From contig RCSZ01000005.1 in assembly GCA_014898425.1 (NCBI GenBank), positions 682,001-746,000 of the forward strand: a DNA stretch of 64,000 nucleotides. Direction: 5' to 3'. A model generated the notes under the pieces. The model did not search any database and was not told where the DNA came from. It was given only the letters and a program-made list of their open reading frames with translations. Made by a program: the position numbers and the translations under genes. Below, piece after piece: positions 1 to 11,311 of this stretch (position 1 is its first letter; every line of letters begins with the position of its first letter). The DNA comes from Botryotinia globosa (lineage: Eukaryota; Ascomycota; Leotiomycetes; Helotiales; Sclerotiniaceae).

Positions 1-1439
1 GAGCAATTGCAAGATCCGGTCCTCTGGGCGCATTTCTTGCTTATTCTGTGGTTGGTCTTGCTGTTTCAAGTGTATTGTTTGCTGTTGGAGAAATGGGAGC
101 CTTAATTCCTCTCACTGGGGGACAAGTTCGTTATGCTCAGCACTTCTTCGACCCTGCAATGTCTTTCGCCAATGGCTGGAACCAAGTCTACTCACACATT
201 GTATCTATTCCCTCTGAGATTGTCGCCGCTGCAGTTTTAGTAGAGTTCTGGACGACAATCAATAATGCAGTTTGGATTACAGTTTTTGCCGTTCTCATAA
301 TCTTGACCGCAGTCACTTTTGTGAGAGTCTATGGTGAATTGGAGTTTACATTTTCTATGCTGAAGATTATGCTTGTCATCGGAATCAATGTAATGGCTCT
401 CGTTATTACCTGTGGAGGAGGTCCGAACCATGAATCGATAGGCTTTCGTTACTGGAGGGACCCTGGAGCTTTCGTCCAGTATTTGGGTATTGGCGGTAGT
501 TTGGGTCGCTTCCTTGGATTTTGGACAACACTCAACAATACTTTATATGCATATTCTGGAATCGAGAATATCACTGTAGCTGCTGCCGAGACAAAAAATC
601 CAAGAAGAGCAATCCCAATGGCCGCTAAGCGCATCTTTATCCGAATTCTTTTGTTCTACATTCTGACCATCTTCATGGTCGGTCTTGTGGTTCCATCCAA
701 CGATCCCAAGCTTCTTCAGTCTACTGGTACTGCCTCAGAATCACCGTTCGTTATTGCCGCAAAGAATGCCGGTATCAAGGTTATCCCATCGATCATCAAT
801 GCTGTTGTACTTACCTCAGCTTGGTCTTCTGGAAACTCCAGTATGCTCGGCGGAACTCGAATTCTCTTTGGTATGGCTATGTATGGACACGCTCCCAAAT
901 TCTTCACTAGAGTGAACCGTGCCGGTGTTCCTTATATTGCCGCTGCTTTGTATGCTGTTTTCATGTGCTTGGGCTACATGACTTTGTCTAGTACTGCTAG
1001 TACAGTTTTCACTTGGCTTCAAGATCTTGTCTCAATTGCAACCTTGGTTAATTGGATATCCATCTTGGTAGTCTACCTTAGATTTCAAGCTGGCTGTAAA
1101 AAGCAAGGCATCAATCGCCACACTGAGCTTCCATGGGCTGCACCACTCCAGCCATACACGACTTGGGTTTCTCTGACCCTCTTTATCATTCTTCTCTTCA
1201 CTGGAGGATACGTGACTTTCATTCATGGCGACTGGGACACTGAGACATTCATTTCATCATATTTGAACATTCCTCTCTTCCTCATGCTGTTTTTAGGCTA
1301 TAAATTTTACGCCAAAACTAAAATGGTTTCTTTGGAGGAAATGCCGATTCGAGGATTCATTGAGATCTACCAGCAAAACCCAGAGCCAGAGGAGGCGCCG
1401 AAGAAGGGGCTTGCAAGATTGAATATTTTGTGGTCATGA
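1..1439 (+). CDS. Amino-acid permease, 5' truncated by window edge
   Basis: Integral membrane transporter of the amino acid/polyamine/organocation superfamily, fungal (YAT-type) amino-acid permease group, expected to import amino acids by proton symport at the plasma membrane. The frame is open from base 3 to the TGA at 1437-1439 (478 codons visible) with no intron. The first visible residues, AIARSGPLGAF, match the conserved segment just after the first membrane helix, so only a short N-terminal region is missing. About ten further hydrophobic segments follow. Family hallmarks are the GEMGALIP loop, the ENITVAAAETKNPRRAIP motif before the sixth helix, and WSSGNSSMLGGTRILFGMA. The C-terminal tail is short and charged. 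Substrate specificity cannot be read from the sequence. The true start lies outside the window. Confidence 0.93.
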   Translation, partial: AIARSGPLGAFLAYSVVGLAVSSVLFAVGEMGALIPLTGGQVRYAQHFFDPAMSFANGWNQVYSHIVSIPSEIVAAAVLVEFWTTINNAVWITVFAVLIILTAVTFVRVYGELEFTFSMLKIMLVIGINVMALVITCGGGPNHESIGFRYWRDPGAFVQYLGIGGSLGRFLGFWTTLNNTLYAYSGIENITVAAAETKNPRRAIPMAAKRIFIRILLFYILTIFMVGLVVPSNDPKLLQSTGTASESPFVIAAKNAGIKVIPSIINAVVLTSAWSSGNSSMLGGTRILFGMAMYGHAPKFFTRVNRAGVPYIAAALYAVFMCLGYMTLSSTASTVFTWLQDLVSIATLVNWISILVVYLRFQAGCKKQGINRHTELPWAAPLQPYTTWVSLTLFIILLFTGGYVTFIHGDWDTETFISSYLNIPLFLMLFLGYKFYAKTKMVSLEEMPIRGFIEIYQQNPEPEEAPKKGLARLNILWS

Positions 1440-3031
1440 GATCTCCTGCAGCAATTTTGTCACATAGCATGTTTAGCAATATTATTACATAGTTACTTGA
1501 ACAAGATTATAGTTACAACTTTTCCTCTTTCGTATTGTAGATTTAGCCTGCTGCAGAACAAGACGGGCATATGTTAGGGTGTGTATTTCTAGCAAAATTG
1601 ATTATCTATCTATAAATTCTACATCAACTTTGACTCTGACTTAGAACTATGCCTAACATGATTTGTGAGGTCCAATCTCAGCGCAATTCTACGTCGCTAC
1701 TCAAAATGTCAACAGATGACACAACTTTCAAAAACGGCAAGCACTTGCGACGGTTATTCCGAATCTTCCTCGCCATGGCCAATGAAATTTCAAAATATCC
1801 AAATTCATTTTGAACAGATATGCAGATAACAAAATACCTGGATATAGAGTGATGTAGAGTTTGCGGAAAAGGAACCCCGTAGATAAGTGTGATACCCGAA
1901 GCTTATCCGACCCCAACCCCTGAAGCCGACGCATGCAGTCTCTACGTCAGCCAAAAAAACAGGCGGGAATTGACCACTATTTGAAAGAGCCTCAATAATT
2001 AGAATCTTTTTTCGATGTAATATGAAATAAATAAAACTTATTATCAATACAAAGAAGACTCGAATTTTTGTTAATTTTTGATTTTTATTTCAAATTTCAG
2101 GATTCAATTAGAAATAAATTTATAATCTATTAAAGAAGCCTTTGAAAGAGTACTCCATTTCCGCCTGTTTTTTCGCTTACGTAGAGGCAGTCTCGCAAAG
2201 TTGCGATAAGAAGCGACCATATACAGATGAAGTACTCGTGCGGCCAGAAAGTATGCAGCTCCGGCGCTATGAAAACCAGATTAGTCCTCTTATAGTTTAC
2301 CATCTTGTGGTATGTGCATCTAGCGTCAGAGTTGCATACTTTCTGGCCGCATGAGTATTAAAATAAGAGATGCTATAATAGGAAAATGCTGCAGATAAGA
2401 AAATAACTTGAGTGGGATAGTCGTTCTCGGGGAGTTAGCTTTAATGCTGGTTGAGAAGCCGAATATGGAGCAACGAAGGAGGGGTGTGCATTAAAGTGAA
2501 ACCTACCAGATAAGCCGCCGACAAAAGATAAACATCCCTCAAGAACTATGTTCAGTAATCAGGAGTTATTGAAGCTTCGGGCGAGATCGGACATGTTATT
2601 AGATTGTGGCTGTAGTGAGGTTACATACAATATGGAGACGGTGCCAATGCGGGGAATCTATTATTGCGGATCACAGCACGTAAGAAACATTATGGGGCTT
2701 CCCGCAATTAGCAATCCGTAGGTGGGATCAAATAGATATTGAGATGGTATCTCTGCCATGAAGTATATCGTATTTTGAATAACACATACATTGGTATCAT
2801 AAAAGCAACAATTGAGTTGGAATCACATATTGCTAGAAGGTAACGAGCACAAGTTTAGTCATACTAAGCGCAGAGTAGATCAAACCGATTATTTCACTCT
2901 GTACCTCTGTCTCTAGATCAATAAATCCAAACTCTGCATTATACCACTTGACCAAGATAAAGCGTTCAAATTCTATGAGCCAGCGAGCAATTAAACACTA
3001 AACCCAATAACCAAAGTCAAAAAATACAAAA
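1440..3031. other. Intergenic region, permease to HAD hydrolase
   Basis: No convincing gene is visible on either strand; open frames are short and lack protein-like composition. The left part is presumably permease 3' UTR. The main structure is an inverted repeat at 2233-2357 (separate entry). The last few hundred bases are the likely promoter and leader of the hydrolase at 3032. Confidence 0.6.
2233..2357. repeat. Inverted repeat, two 37-bp arms
   Basis: The arms at 2233-2269 and 2321-2357 are reverse complements apart from four positions, and all four differences are transitions (G/A or C/T). They are separated by 51 bp. No clear target-site duplication flanks the structure. It could be a very short foldback element or a hairpin; the transition-only divergence would fit RIP. 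Confidence 0.75.
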
Positions 3032-3757
3032 ATGGGCGTCCAAAAACATGTCGTCTTCGACATCGTCGGCACCCTCGTCTCCTTCGACGAATACCACGCG
3101 CAAATCGACCGCGCCATTGGCGAAAAACTCCGCGCCCACAACATCACTGCAAAATTCTTTGGTTACAGCTGGATGACCGCCGCCGAGCTAGAATTCACAT
3201 TCCTCTCCATTTCCGAGCGATATAAGCCCTACAAGGGCATCTTGGAGTCAACCTTCTACCGCACTCTATGGTTCGCCGGAGTCGACGACCCGCGAGCCCT
3301 GTGCACTGATGAAGAACTCCACGCGTGTGTGCAAGGCTACTCTGAGCTACAATTGAGACGCGGCGCCAAAGAGTGTTTTGAGATTTTGCAGAAAGGCGGG
3401 TTTAAGGTCTGGTTTTTGACCACGGCCGATTTGAAGCGTGTGCAGGAGTATTTTTCAAAGGGAGGCGTCGAGATGCCTGCAGAAAACTTTATCTCGTGCG
3501 ATAGCTCTGGAGTTGCCAAGCCGGCTTCGGCAGCGTATAGAACAGCGTTGGAGAAGTTTGCTGCAGATGACGAGTCGTGGTTTGCGGCAGCCCATATGTG
3601 GGATGTTTCGGCGGCAAAGAAGGTTGGATTCAAGGGTGCTTATTGTGCGGAGTACGAGAAAGAGCCGTGCTTGGATATTTTTGATACTGAGCTGGAGGTC
3701 ATGGCCAATACATTGCCGGAGATGGCTGAGAAAATTGTGAAAGGTTCTTTCTCGTAA
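3032..3757 (+). CDS. Haloacid dehalogenase-like hydrolase (type II dehalogenase group)
   Basis: Soluble HAD-superfamily hydrolase of 241 residues without introns. All four HAD motifs are visible: motif I FDIVGTL with nucleophile Asp10, motif II FLTTAD (Thr130/131), motif III lysine in VAKPASAAY (Lys163), and motif IV HMWDVSAA (Asp191). The second aspartate of the phosphatase motif DxD is replaced by valine, as is usual in carbon-halogen-cleaving 2-haloacid dehalogenases, so hydrolytic dehalogenation is more likely than phosphatase activity. The natural substrate is unknown. A helical cap domain sits between motifs I and II (about residues 17-100). The start is supported by an A-rich context directly before the ATG. 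No signal peptide; probably cytosolic. Confidence 0.9.
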   Translation: MGVQKHVVFDIVGTLVSFDEYHAQIDRAIGEKLRAHNITAKFFGYSWMTAAELEFTFLSISERYKPYKGILESTFYRTLWFAGVDDPRALCTDEELHACVQGYSELQLRRGAKECFEILQKGGFKVWFLTTADLKRVQEYFSKGGVEMPAENFISCDSSGVAKPASAAYRTALEKFAADDESWFAAAHMWDVSAAKKVGFKGAYCAEYEKEPCLDIFDTELEVMANTLPEMAEKIVKGSFS

Positions 3758-4660
3758 AGTATCATTTCATCAACATAGTAATTTTTAGTGATAGTGTCCC
3801 GAGCTTCTGTAGCTTTTTCAGTTTCATGCCTATATTCCAGGGAAAACTCCTCATGTCACTAATCGTGAGGCGATGGAGGAAGTGCAGCAGTAAGATCAAC
3901 ATCCAAGCAGTAACTCAAAAATGTCAACAGTAATTTTCCTGTGACACAGTCATCTTCCCCAATTCACCATGAATCATGAAACTAAACGATAGCAGAAGTA
4001 TAGATCACTACGCAGGTGATAATTTCCCGAGCAAAATGTATCTGACTAGATATTCACGTTCACCGAAACAAAGACACAATAAACACAGAGTAAAAGTCAC
4101 CGCCAAATCTATTTGCGTCACCTGCTATCGATGATAGTAACCCGGTTTCTCGACCAGTAATATTTACAAATATCTACACTCCTTGTCGATCAAATATGTA
4201 TAATCTTTCTTTTCGCTTCCTTTTCAAGGCCCATTCCCCCAGCAATCATGCCCTGGTACATGCGCACCTTCTATTCCGGAATAATGCAATGCAATGCGAT
4301 ATAAAGGAAACCGATTCCACGCTCATTGCGCTGGAAAAAGTAGCCCCCCTCCAAAAAAAGCAACGAGAAAGAAAAAGAAAACTGGGTATCCATCCGTCAT
4401 CCAAATATGTTGTGTCCCCAAATCCCGCCAAAGCCCCCCGGAACCCCCGATCCAAATGGAATTTCTTACAAAAGAAAAAAGAAAATCGTAGAAAAGCAAC
4501 AAATGCCTAGTTAACGCCATTCCATATGTATTTTTCGTTGCCTTACCAGGTCCGATCTAACGTTAAAACTTGGTAACTTAAGAATATGCCGGGCAGTATG
4601 TCGTATGAGTTGTCAATTGTTCCTCACTAATGCCAATCAGGCGGAAAGTATGTTGCTCTT
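3758..4660. other. Convergent intergenic region
   Basis: Lies between the 3' ends of the HAD hydrolase (plus) and the serine-rich gene (minus), so it should hold both 3' UTRs. Overlapping open frames at 4196-4520 lie on both strands, are lysine/arginine or aromatic rich, and resemble no protein family. I see no gene here. Confidence 0.55.
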
Positions 4661-7600
4661 TTAGATACCAGCTCCAACTGGCACTCTCTGCATGATAATA
4701 GGCACGTCACTAAAATCCAGCCCCCAGTGCTTGGAAACTTCGACCCCCTTTCTCCCCCCCTTATTCATCGTCCCGCTGTTTCTCGTTCCCGCACTCCCGC
4801 CTAGACCGTAGCCGGGCTCAAATCCATATCCCAGACCTCCCGCATATCGGTCCAGTACTAACATATCCTGCGTTGAATTCCCCATATCCGGGATTGGCTG
4901 AGATTCTTCAAAAGACGGAGTGTCATATTCGTTGGCTAAAAATTCGCCGGAAAGATCATGAAGATTGGTAGAAGAGCCATACGTGTGATCATAAGCCCCA
5001 GCATGAATCTCCCACTCCTTTTCGCTATAAAGACTCGTAGCTCTCGAATTGTTCCCAGATTTTTCCTGAACATCAAAACTAAAGTGATGAAGAGGAATAG
5101 GTCGATGGTATTGTGTAGCTGGTCTAGCGCTGTGAGATCTTGTCTTGGACGGCCTTTCAGCATGATCGATTTGAAGTTGTGCAGGGATCATTTGCTCTTT
5201 TGTATCAAACCAAAGTTCTTGCCCCGACGCCAAGGATCCCTGACTTGGTACCTCTCGGATGGGAGAAGAGGTCAAGGATCTTGGAGGCGGAGTGACTGAT
5301 TTCTGATATGAAGAAGTCATTATTTCCGGCGATAATGACTGTGAAAGAGGAGATTGTGCCACTGATGTGGATCTCAATTTTGATAACGCTAATTGCCCTG
5401 GAGCATGAACTGGAACAGATCTTCGCTGATTCTGGAAGGAGACAGGCGGGGGACTATTAACCCTGTTGGTTCTTGCTATGGATAACCTCTTCGCATCTTC
5501 CTCGGCAGTTCGTCTTTGTGATGGTAAATCCCGAATAGTGAATGTGGAGCTCGATGAAGTAGCTCTTGAGCTCGGTCCAGTACTACTATGGTCAAACGGG
5601 TTGCCCCCCACAAGTTTATTGTAAGAGTCCTGGCGGCCATTGATATCCGGCCTTGATAGAGGTTCCTCGGACTGAGATCGAATCAAATTGGCATTTGTAG
5701 ATTGAAGTTGCGCAGCCGCGCTCTTCATCTTGGGTGCAGGTGCACCGCTTGGTGTAGCTCGCGGAGGCGTCCTTTCCATTGCTGTAAGTGCCAAATCATA
5801 GGGAGATCCTCCCAAGCTATTCTTGATATTGTCAAAAGACGTCAGATGATTTTCAAAATCTGTTTGATCCTCTTGTGGATATGAATTCAGAGAAGTGGGA
5901 GCCTGATACGGTTGTAGTGTATATCGATTCTTGGGTGTAGATGGAGTTGATGGAGCATACGAATGTCGTCGTGCGTTTGGCGGTTTCCACCCGGTATGGT
6001 AATCCTCCTCTGGAATGGACGAAGGAATAGGAGGGATTGCATTGTGTAGCCTATTATATGTAGACTCCACTTCCCCGGGCTCCAGAGACATTATAGTAGT
6101 AATGGTCTCTTTCGAACTGACCCTTCGCATTGCTTTGTATTCCATGATTTCATCTACACTTTCGCTATTTTGAAATGAAGCCGCAGTAGGTAAATGCATC
6201 TCACTCCGTGATCGAGATTGCGCCGTGAATCTTGGAGCGCCAGGATAGAAAGATTGTGGGCGTTGCCCCCGCACTCCCCAATTTGAGCCTGAACTCTCAC
6301 CAGCAGTGAAATTTTGAGGCTGACGCGGAACTGCTGGCATACTTTGTCTGTAAGACACGGGCGTCGGCTGTTGAATTTGAGGTTGATAACTCGAACTCGG
6401 CAAAGAGACATTGCTCAATCTGGTCATCTTTTGAGATTCTAAGCTAACCATTGGAATCGCATGGTGAGCAAGAGATGGCGCTTCTGTTGCCCCCAGAGAA
6501 ATCTTTGTCGGCGAAACTCGCGCTGTTGAACTCCTTCTGGATGTAGATGAATTGTATCCACTGTCAGTTGTTGCCAGTTGTTTTGAGATAATATCTTGTT
6601 GACTTTGGATCCGGCCTAAAGTTTGTTGTTCTGGTGTAGCAGGCGATGGGCCGTAGCCAGAGTCAAATGAACGATTGTCATTGCTGTAAGAAGACTCGAG
6701 CGTAGGTGTAGTCATTTCAGCCTCAAATAACTCGTCTTCTACAGCAGTGTTCTTGCTGGTAGCTTCTAATGGGGACCCGATGGGACTTGCAACAAAAGAA
6801 AATGGACTTAATTGAGGAGGAAGATTCAAAGAATGATTATTAGTAGGAGATAACGGCGAATTAAGAGTAGAGGTAGTACTCGGGATTTTGATGGTTAGAG
6901 AATCACGAGAATCATTTTCAATGGGGAATTGTGAGAAAGAGGTTGGTGCCCAAGGACGTTTCATGGCTTCTGCGGGGACAGAAATGGTATAGCTTCGATT
7001 GGCGATACCTTGAATCCTGGAGCTTGCTTGTAAAGTAGCAATATGTTGATCATTAGATGGGAGACTGGCTCTTCTTTCGTCGGCACTAGGCGTAGGACTT
7101 GCCGACCCATTTGTTATTCTCAGCGAACCAAGCTGAAATGAACCAATATGGCCAAGGTCATTAGGAGTAGAAGTACGTGCACCGTGATTTTCATTATCCA
7201 CATTTGTTCTTAATGTCAAAGGTGCCACAGACCATTTTCCAATATTTTGGTACGAAGCTGGGATTTGATTCTGAAAAGACTGAGAATTTGATATGACGCT
7301 GTGTCTTGTCGCTACACCATGTTGAAGAAGAGATTTTCGACGGATAGGCGCATATATTGCAGGGTCTGATTGAGTTCTCTGAGAGAATGGGTCCGATGAC
7401 TGCCAATCCATCTCTCCGCCATGCTGTCCAACCAAATTTGCGACATTTATGGAATCTGGTCTCGCAGGAAGGCCTTCTGATACGAGGGAAAGGCGATTAT
7501 TATTCGACGATGGAAACGGTACATGGGGAAGTGATTTTCGTGAACGATGGAATGTTGGTCTGGCATTTAATGAGCACGTAATGTAGATAGAGAGCATTTA

Positions 7601-8042
7601 AAGTGACTTACCTAGGACTTTGGGCAGCCCGTGACTTTTCCTCCGTCGCCTCAACAGCAACAGAATTTACAGAATTACTTCTTGTAAACCTGCCAGTATT
7701 AATTGGTGGAGAAACACTCGGTACAACATCGACACTGGCGCCCAATTGAGGGTTCTCCGTATCCTTCTTCGAATTCCTTGACCTGAATATACTCATTCTC
7801 TTCTTCTTCGTGGGTGTTGGCTCTGATACATGTTCAAGAGACTCAGTCTCGAGAACGCTGACAAGCTTTCCATGCGGAAGAACTGAAGCTGCAGCAGTTA
7901 CAATGCCTTTTCCAGTAACGGAGTTTCGACGACTCGGATTTGGGCTGTTGGAGGTCGATAGCGGTGGCCCAGTAGGCTTGGTCTTTGGTTTCGATAATTT
8001 CTTGCCTCGTCTTGGGCCCTGTGTTGATTGGCTGTTCCCCAT
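4661..8042 (-). CDS. Large Ser/Pro-rich protein, predicted N-myristoylated
   Basis: Exons 8042-7612 and 7559-4661 join to 1109 codons. The 52-bp intron (7611-7560) has a GTAAGT donor and a CCAG acceptor and keeps the frame across an AG|A arginine codon. The protein is of unknown function and largely low complexity: serine, proline, threonine and arginine rich, with many SP/TP and RRxS-like sites suggesting phosphorylation. It starts MGNSQS, which fits the N-myristoylation consensus (Gly2, Ser6), followed by a lysine-rich patch, so membrane tethering is plausible. The extreme C-terminus (KHWGLDFSDVPIIMQRVP) is compact and looks conserved, unlike the rest. No enzyme domain is recognised. It converges with the HAD gene and diverges from the distant regulator at 13.3 kb. 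Certainty is high that it is a gene and low on role. Confidence 0.82.
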
Positions 8043-9170
8043 CGTTGATGCAGAAGAATGATAATCGAAAGACGAGAAGGCTGAAGCTTAGTTGTTATAC
8101 ATCTGGCGATGTATATTATATTGCTTCCATTTCGCTCAGATTATACTTTACCAAAATCTTGAATCAATGACGATCCTATGAAAAGCATGTAATATAGGGC
8201 AGATTGGGGACAGAGAGGTGTAATGTCGGTATATTAGGAGGGGGTGGAGGAGGTGGAGGACGAAGGAGAGGAGGTCGAGGGCTTCGACATAAATGGTGAT
8301 ATGCCTCTTGTATATCTCAATTCTTGATACGAAGGGAAGAGAAGGCGCGATGTTCGTTGGAGAGTAGTACAGGGGCTTGTTCAAGGATAAATGTTGGATA
8401 GAAGGCTTGACAAGGTTTCGTAGCTCATACTATATTACCATGTAAATAGAAACGGGGTAGCTTTGAAAGATATCAAGGATAAGTGAGGAGTTCAGATGCT
8501 CCTACTGCCAATGAAAAAGCAGGACAGCGAGGACAGTCAGGACAGAAACAGGAAAGAACATGAAAATTGCTCCTTTAGGATTAAGTGAATGTATGGATTA
8601 TGCGCCATCCAACTTATGCATGGATTTTGTTCAAATGCGCTTGGAAAATGCGCTCGAATGGTGTTTCAAAGGATGCAGAAAAAAAGATGCAACATAACTA
8701 ATTTGTATAGGAATTTCTTGTACCCACAGCGCAGAACCATTAGGTGACATTTGCGGTATGTGAAAAGTCAATTATTGTTGGCTTGCTCTACATCACCAAA
8801 ATACGCCCAAGCTGACGACGATCCAAGCAGCGGGATGAAGGAAGAGCTCTCATATGTACTTTGGATGATGATGTCTTCTTGGTTTTTGAGTGGCTGGCGT
8901 GAAGGCAAAATGAGTGAGGTTTAGGGAATACGATGGTAGATGTCACGGCTCACGATAATGCATCCAAGTTTTACGAGATAATGAAAGCTTAGGGTTAATA
9001 AGGAATTAAGTAGTAAGCATGGGGGAAACAGACCATTTTCGGTATACGGATGAAACATTATTATAATATTTGCATCATCGTTTTAATATCAAAGCAGCAT
9101 GTACCATTCATTCATTGGCGTTGCAGCGATATATGCACAGCGATAGCGTAAGCTGTCGATACCAAGCATA

Positions 9171-9310
9171 ATATAGATAGATAGATAGATAGATAGATAC
9201 ATTGCCGTGCCGTACTGCCACTGAATGAAGCCATCACGCCATTCTCTCTCTCTCTCTCTCTCTTTCTTCCTCTCTTCTCTCTGTCTCTCTGTCTCTCTGT
9301 TCACGATTGC
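9171..9310. repeat. Microsatellites: (ATAG)n and (CT)n/(GTCTCTCT)n
   Basis: A tetranucleotide ATAG tract occupies about 9173-9199. A CT-rich tract with CT dinucleotides, then GTCTCTCT units, occupies about 9243-9300. Both are simple-sequence repeats and would be polymorphic between strains. Confidence 0.9.
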
Positions 9311-10352
9311 CTTCAAATGGTAACTTGATTGATCTCTATCGGTCTTCCCCAATATCACGAAATCTCCGTAGATCCACGACTCTCATTTGCTTTTTCACCA
9401 TCCTACCGTCTTCCTTCACCGTCGCCCCTTACCTTTGTCCTTGACCGTCGTCCTTCCTTCACCACCCACCCTCACACCAACACTCTCAAACATCAAAGCC
9501 TCGTTCTTAAGAGGGGCAAATACTTGGTCGTTGCTCTCAAGGATTCGAAGGCCACGACAGGTTATAGTATGGTAATGTGGAGATAGATACATCCAATTGG
9601 AATCTTCCAATCTCCAGACGGATATAAAAGATCGGCTTGGCTGATGCATTTGCAGTAGCGGGCGGCACAAGTTTTGGTGGCATTCTCCTTCTTCAGTAAT
9701 AATGTTTAACTTTCATTCAAGGATTCAAAATAATTAAAGAGGTTGGCCCCGCTTGTAGTGGCTGAGGCTCTAATCATCCTCCATGGCGCGTCAAAAAATC
9801 TATCAAGTGGAGTGTACAACTTCATCTTGAACTTGTAATCGTATGTGCGTGCACAAGTGGAAGTTTATTCATTCCACTTTCAAAAGCTTGAAGACGCTCA
9901 TTAAAATTGTGATCAGATCCACTAATTTGCTATTTTCAGATACCCGGATCACGATGAGATCCTTGTGGCGGAGCACCTATCTTGTTTGTTAAATACTCGA
10001 TTACTTATATTGACTGCCTAGAGAGATTATACTCCTGATACCTTTTGTATTCAGTCGCGCGCATAGGGTTGTTTCTACTCTTATCATCTCTAAATCATGA
10101 TCGGTAAAGAAGAAGAACAAATCATCCCTCCCCTAACTAATTTCAATACTCACCGTGTAGAACACGAGATGAGACACAAATCGAGTCTCATCAAGAAGCT
10201 GTTTGAAGGCGAAACTCCATCTATCTTGATACGCACATCATCGCCAGATCTGACGTTCTTCAATAGTACGGAGATCGACTCCGTAGTTGGTATCATAGTA
10301 CTTAAGCCAGGCCATATTTGAGACGACGCAAACTTTTGGGCATTTTCCGGGC

Positions 10353-10478
10353 CAAATGTGGTTCCATGGAACTATGAATGATATACACGATAGATCGACC
10401 GTGGCTGGCTGTCAAATGTCGTTCTATGGAACTATAGATGATACACACGATAGATCAACCGTAGTCTTTCTCGACTGT
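10353..10478. repeat. Imperfect tandem direct repeat, two units of 60 and 66 bp
   Basis: Units 10353-10412 and 10413-10478 both begin CAAATGT and share the core GGAACTAT and CACGATAGATC, with scattered substitutions and a 6-bp length difference near the end. A third unit starts (CAAATG at 10479) but decays. No coding function is visible. Confidence 0.8.
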
Positions 10479-10918
10479 CAAATGATGTTCATGAATCTGA
10501 ATCACTAAAGCTAGAAGGAACATTTGAATACGCAATCGAGAGCATGTTAATGTAAGCCGACAATCAAATTTGTTTGAAATTGACTATGAACCCCTTCATC
10601 TTCGTCCTAATCTGCATGAAACTAAGCGAAAACCATTTACCTAGAGCGAGCCCGAATGTAAACAATAGCCCTCTCAACAATTCTCGCCGAGCTACCAGTG
10701 TATTGAAATATGAATTCATCTAGAGAGCACTTTTCCATCTACCTCCCTGGTTTTCATGTATGTTGAAATTGTACCATCAAACCCTAGTGCAGATCTCTCT
10801 CTAGCTTGGTTATCCTTCACCCGCTGAATCGACCATTTTGCGACAAGAGACGAAAAGCTAGATTATCGGGAAAATTTCGTGAGCCAGAATTAATTTTTTG
10901 CAGCAAATCTCAACTCTA

Positions 10919-11309
10919 GGGTTGGGCAAATTATATAATCTGGCTGAGGATTACATATTTTTATATTATAACATTTTTTTATTATTGGTATAAAATATTA
11001 CACTAAGATTATGTATATGATTCGATGGCTAATCAAATCTTTAAGATGAATAAAAGTGGAGTGGATTTGAATATATTTTTTGATGGATTATTAAAAAAAC
11101 CATTATAGATTTTAAAAGATATTTGAATCATATGATTCATATTATATTATGATTTTAGACAAAAAATCTTATTTTTAAGGATTTCAATTGAATTTTTCTT
11201 TCAAATTTATTGTATAGGAAAAAATCGATATATATTGTGCTTAATTAATATTATATATTATATTTTGTTGATCAATATATTCAAATATTATATTATATAT
11301 GCCCAACCC
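10919..11309. mobile_element. AT-rich miniature inverted-repeat element with TA target duplication
   Basis: The terminal inverted repeats read GGGTTGGGCA at 10919 and its reverse complement TGCCCAACCC ending at 11309, with further imperfect pairing inward. TA dinucleotides flank both ends (10917-10918 and 11310-11311), as expected for Tc1/mariner-type insertion. The 391-bp interior is extremely AT-rich and has no coding capacity, so this is a non-autonomous copy, probably RIP-mutated. Confidence 0.75.
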
Positions 11310-11311
11310 TA

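Larger units (their letters stand above)
8043..10916. other. Gene-poor upstream region
   Basis: Upstream of the serine-rich gene; contains its promoter and leader. Open frames here are short and several are made of simple repeats (9089-9670). A 74-codon frame at 10097-10321 begins in a reasonable ATG context but matches no family I know. Microsatellites (9171-9310) and a direct repeat (10353-10478) are entered separately. Confidence 0.5.

Noticed and set aside
10097..10321. 74-codon plus-strand frame (MIGKEEEQIIPPL...)
   Set aside because: ATG context is fair, but there is no recognisable domain, no intron partner and it sits beside repeats; not enough to call a gene.
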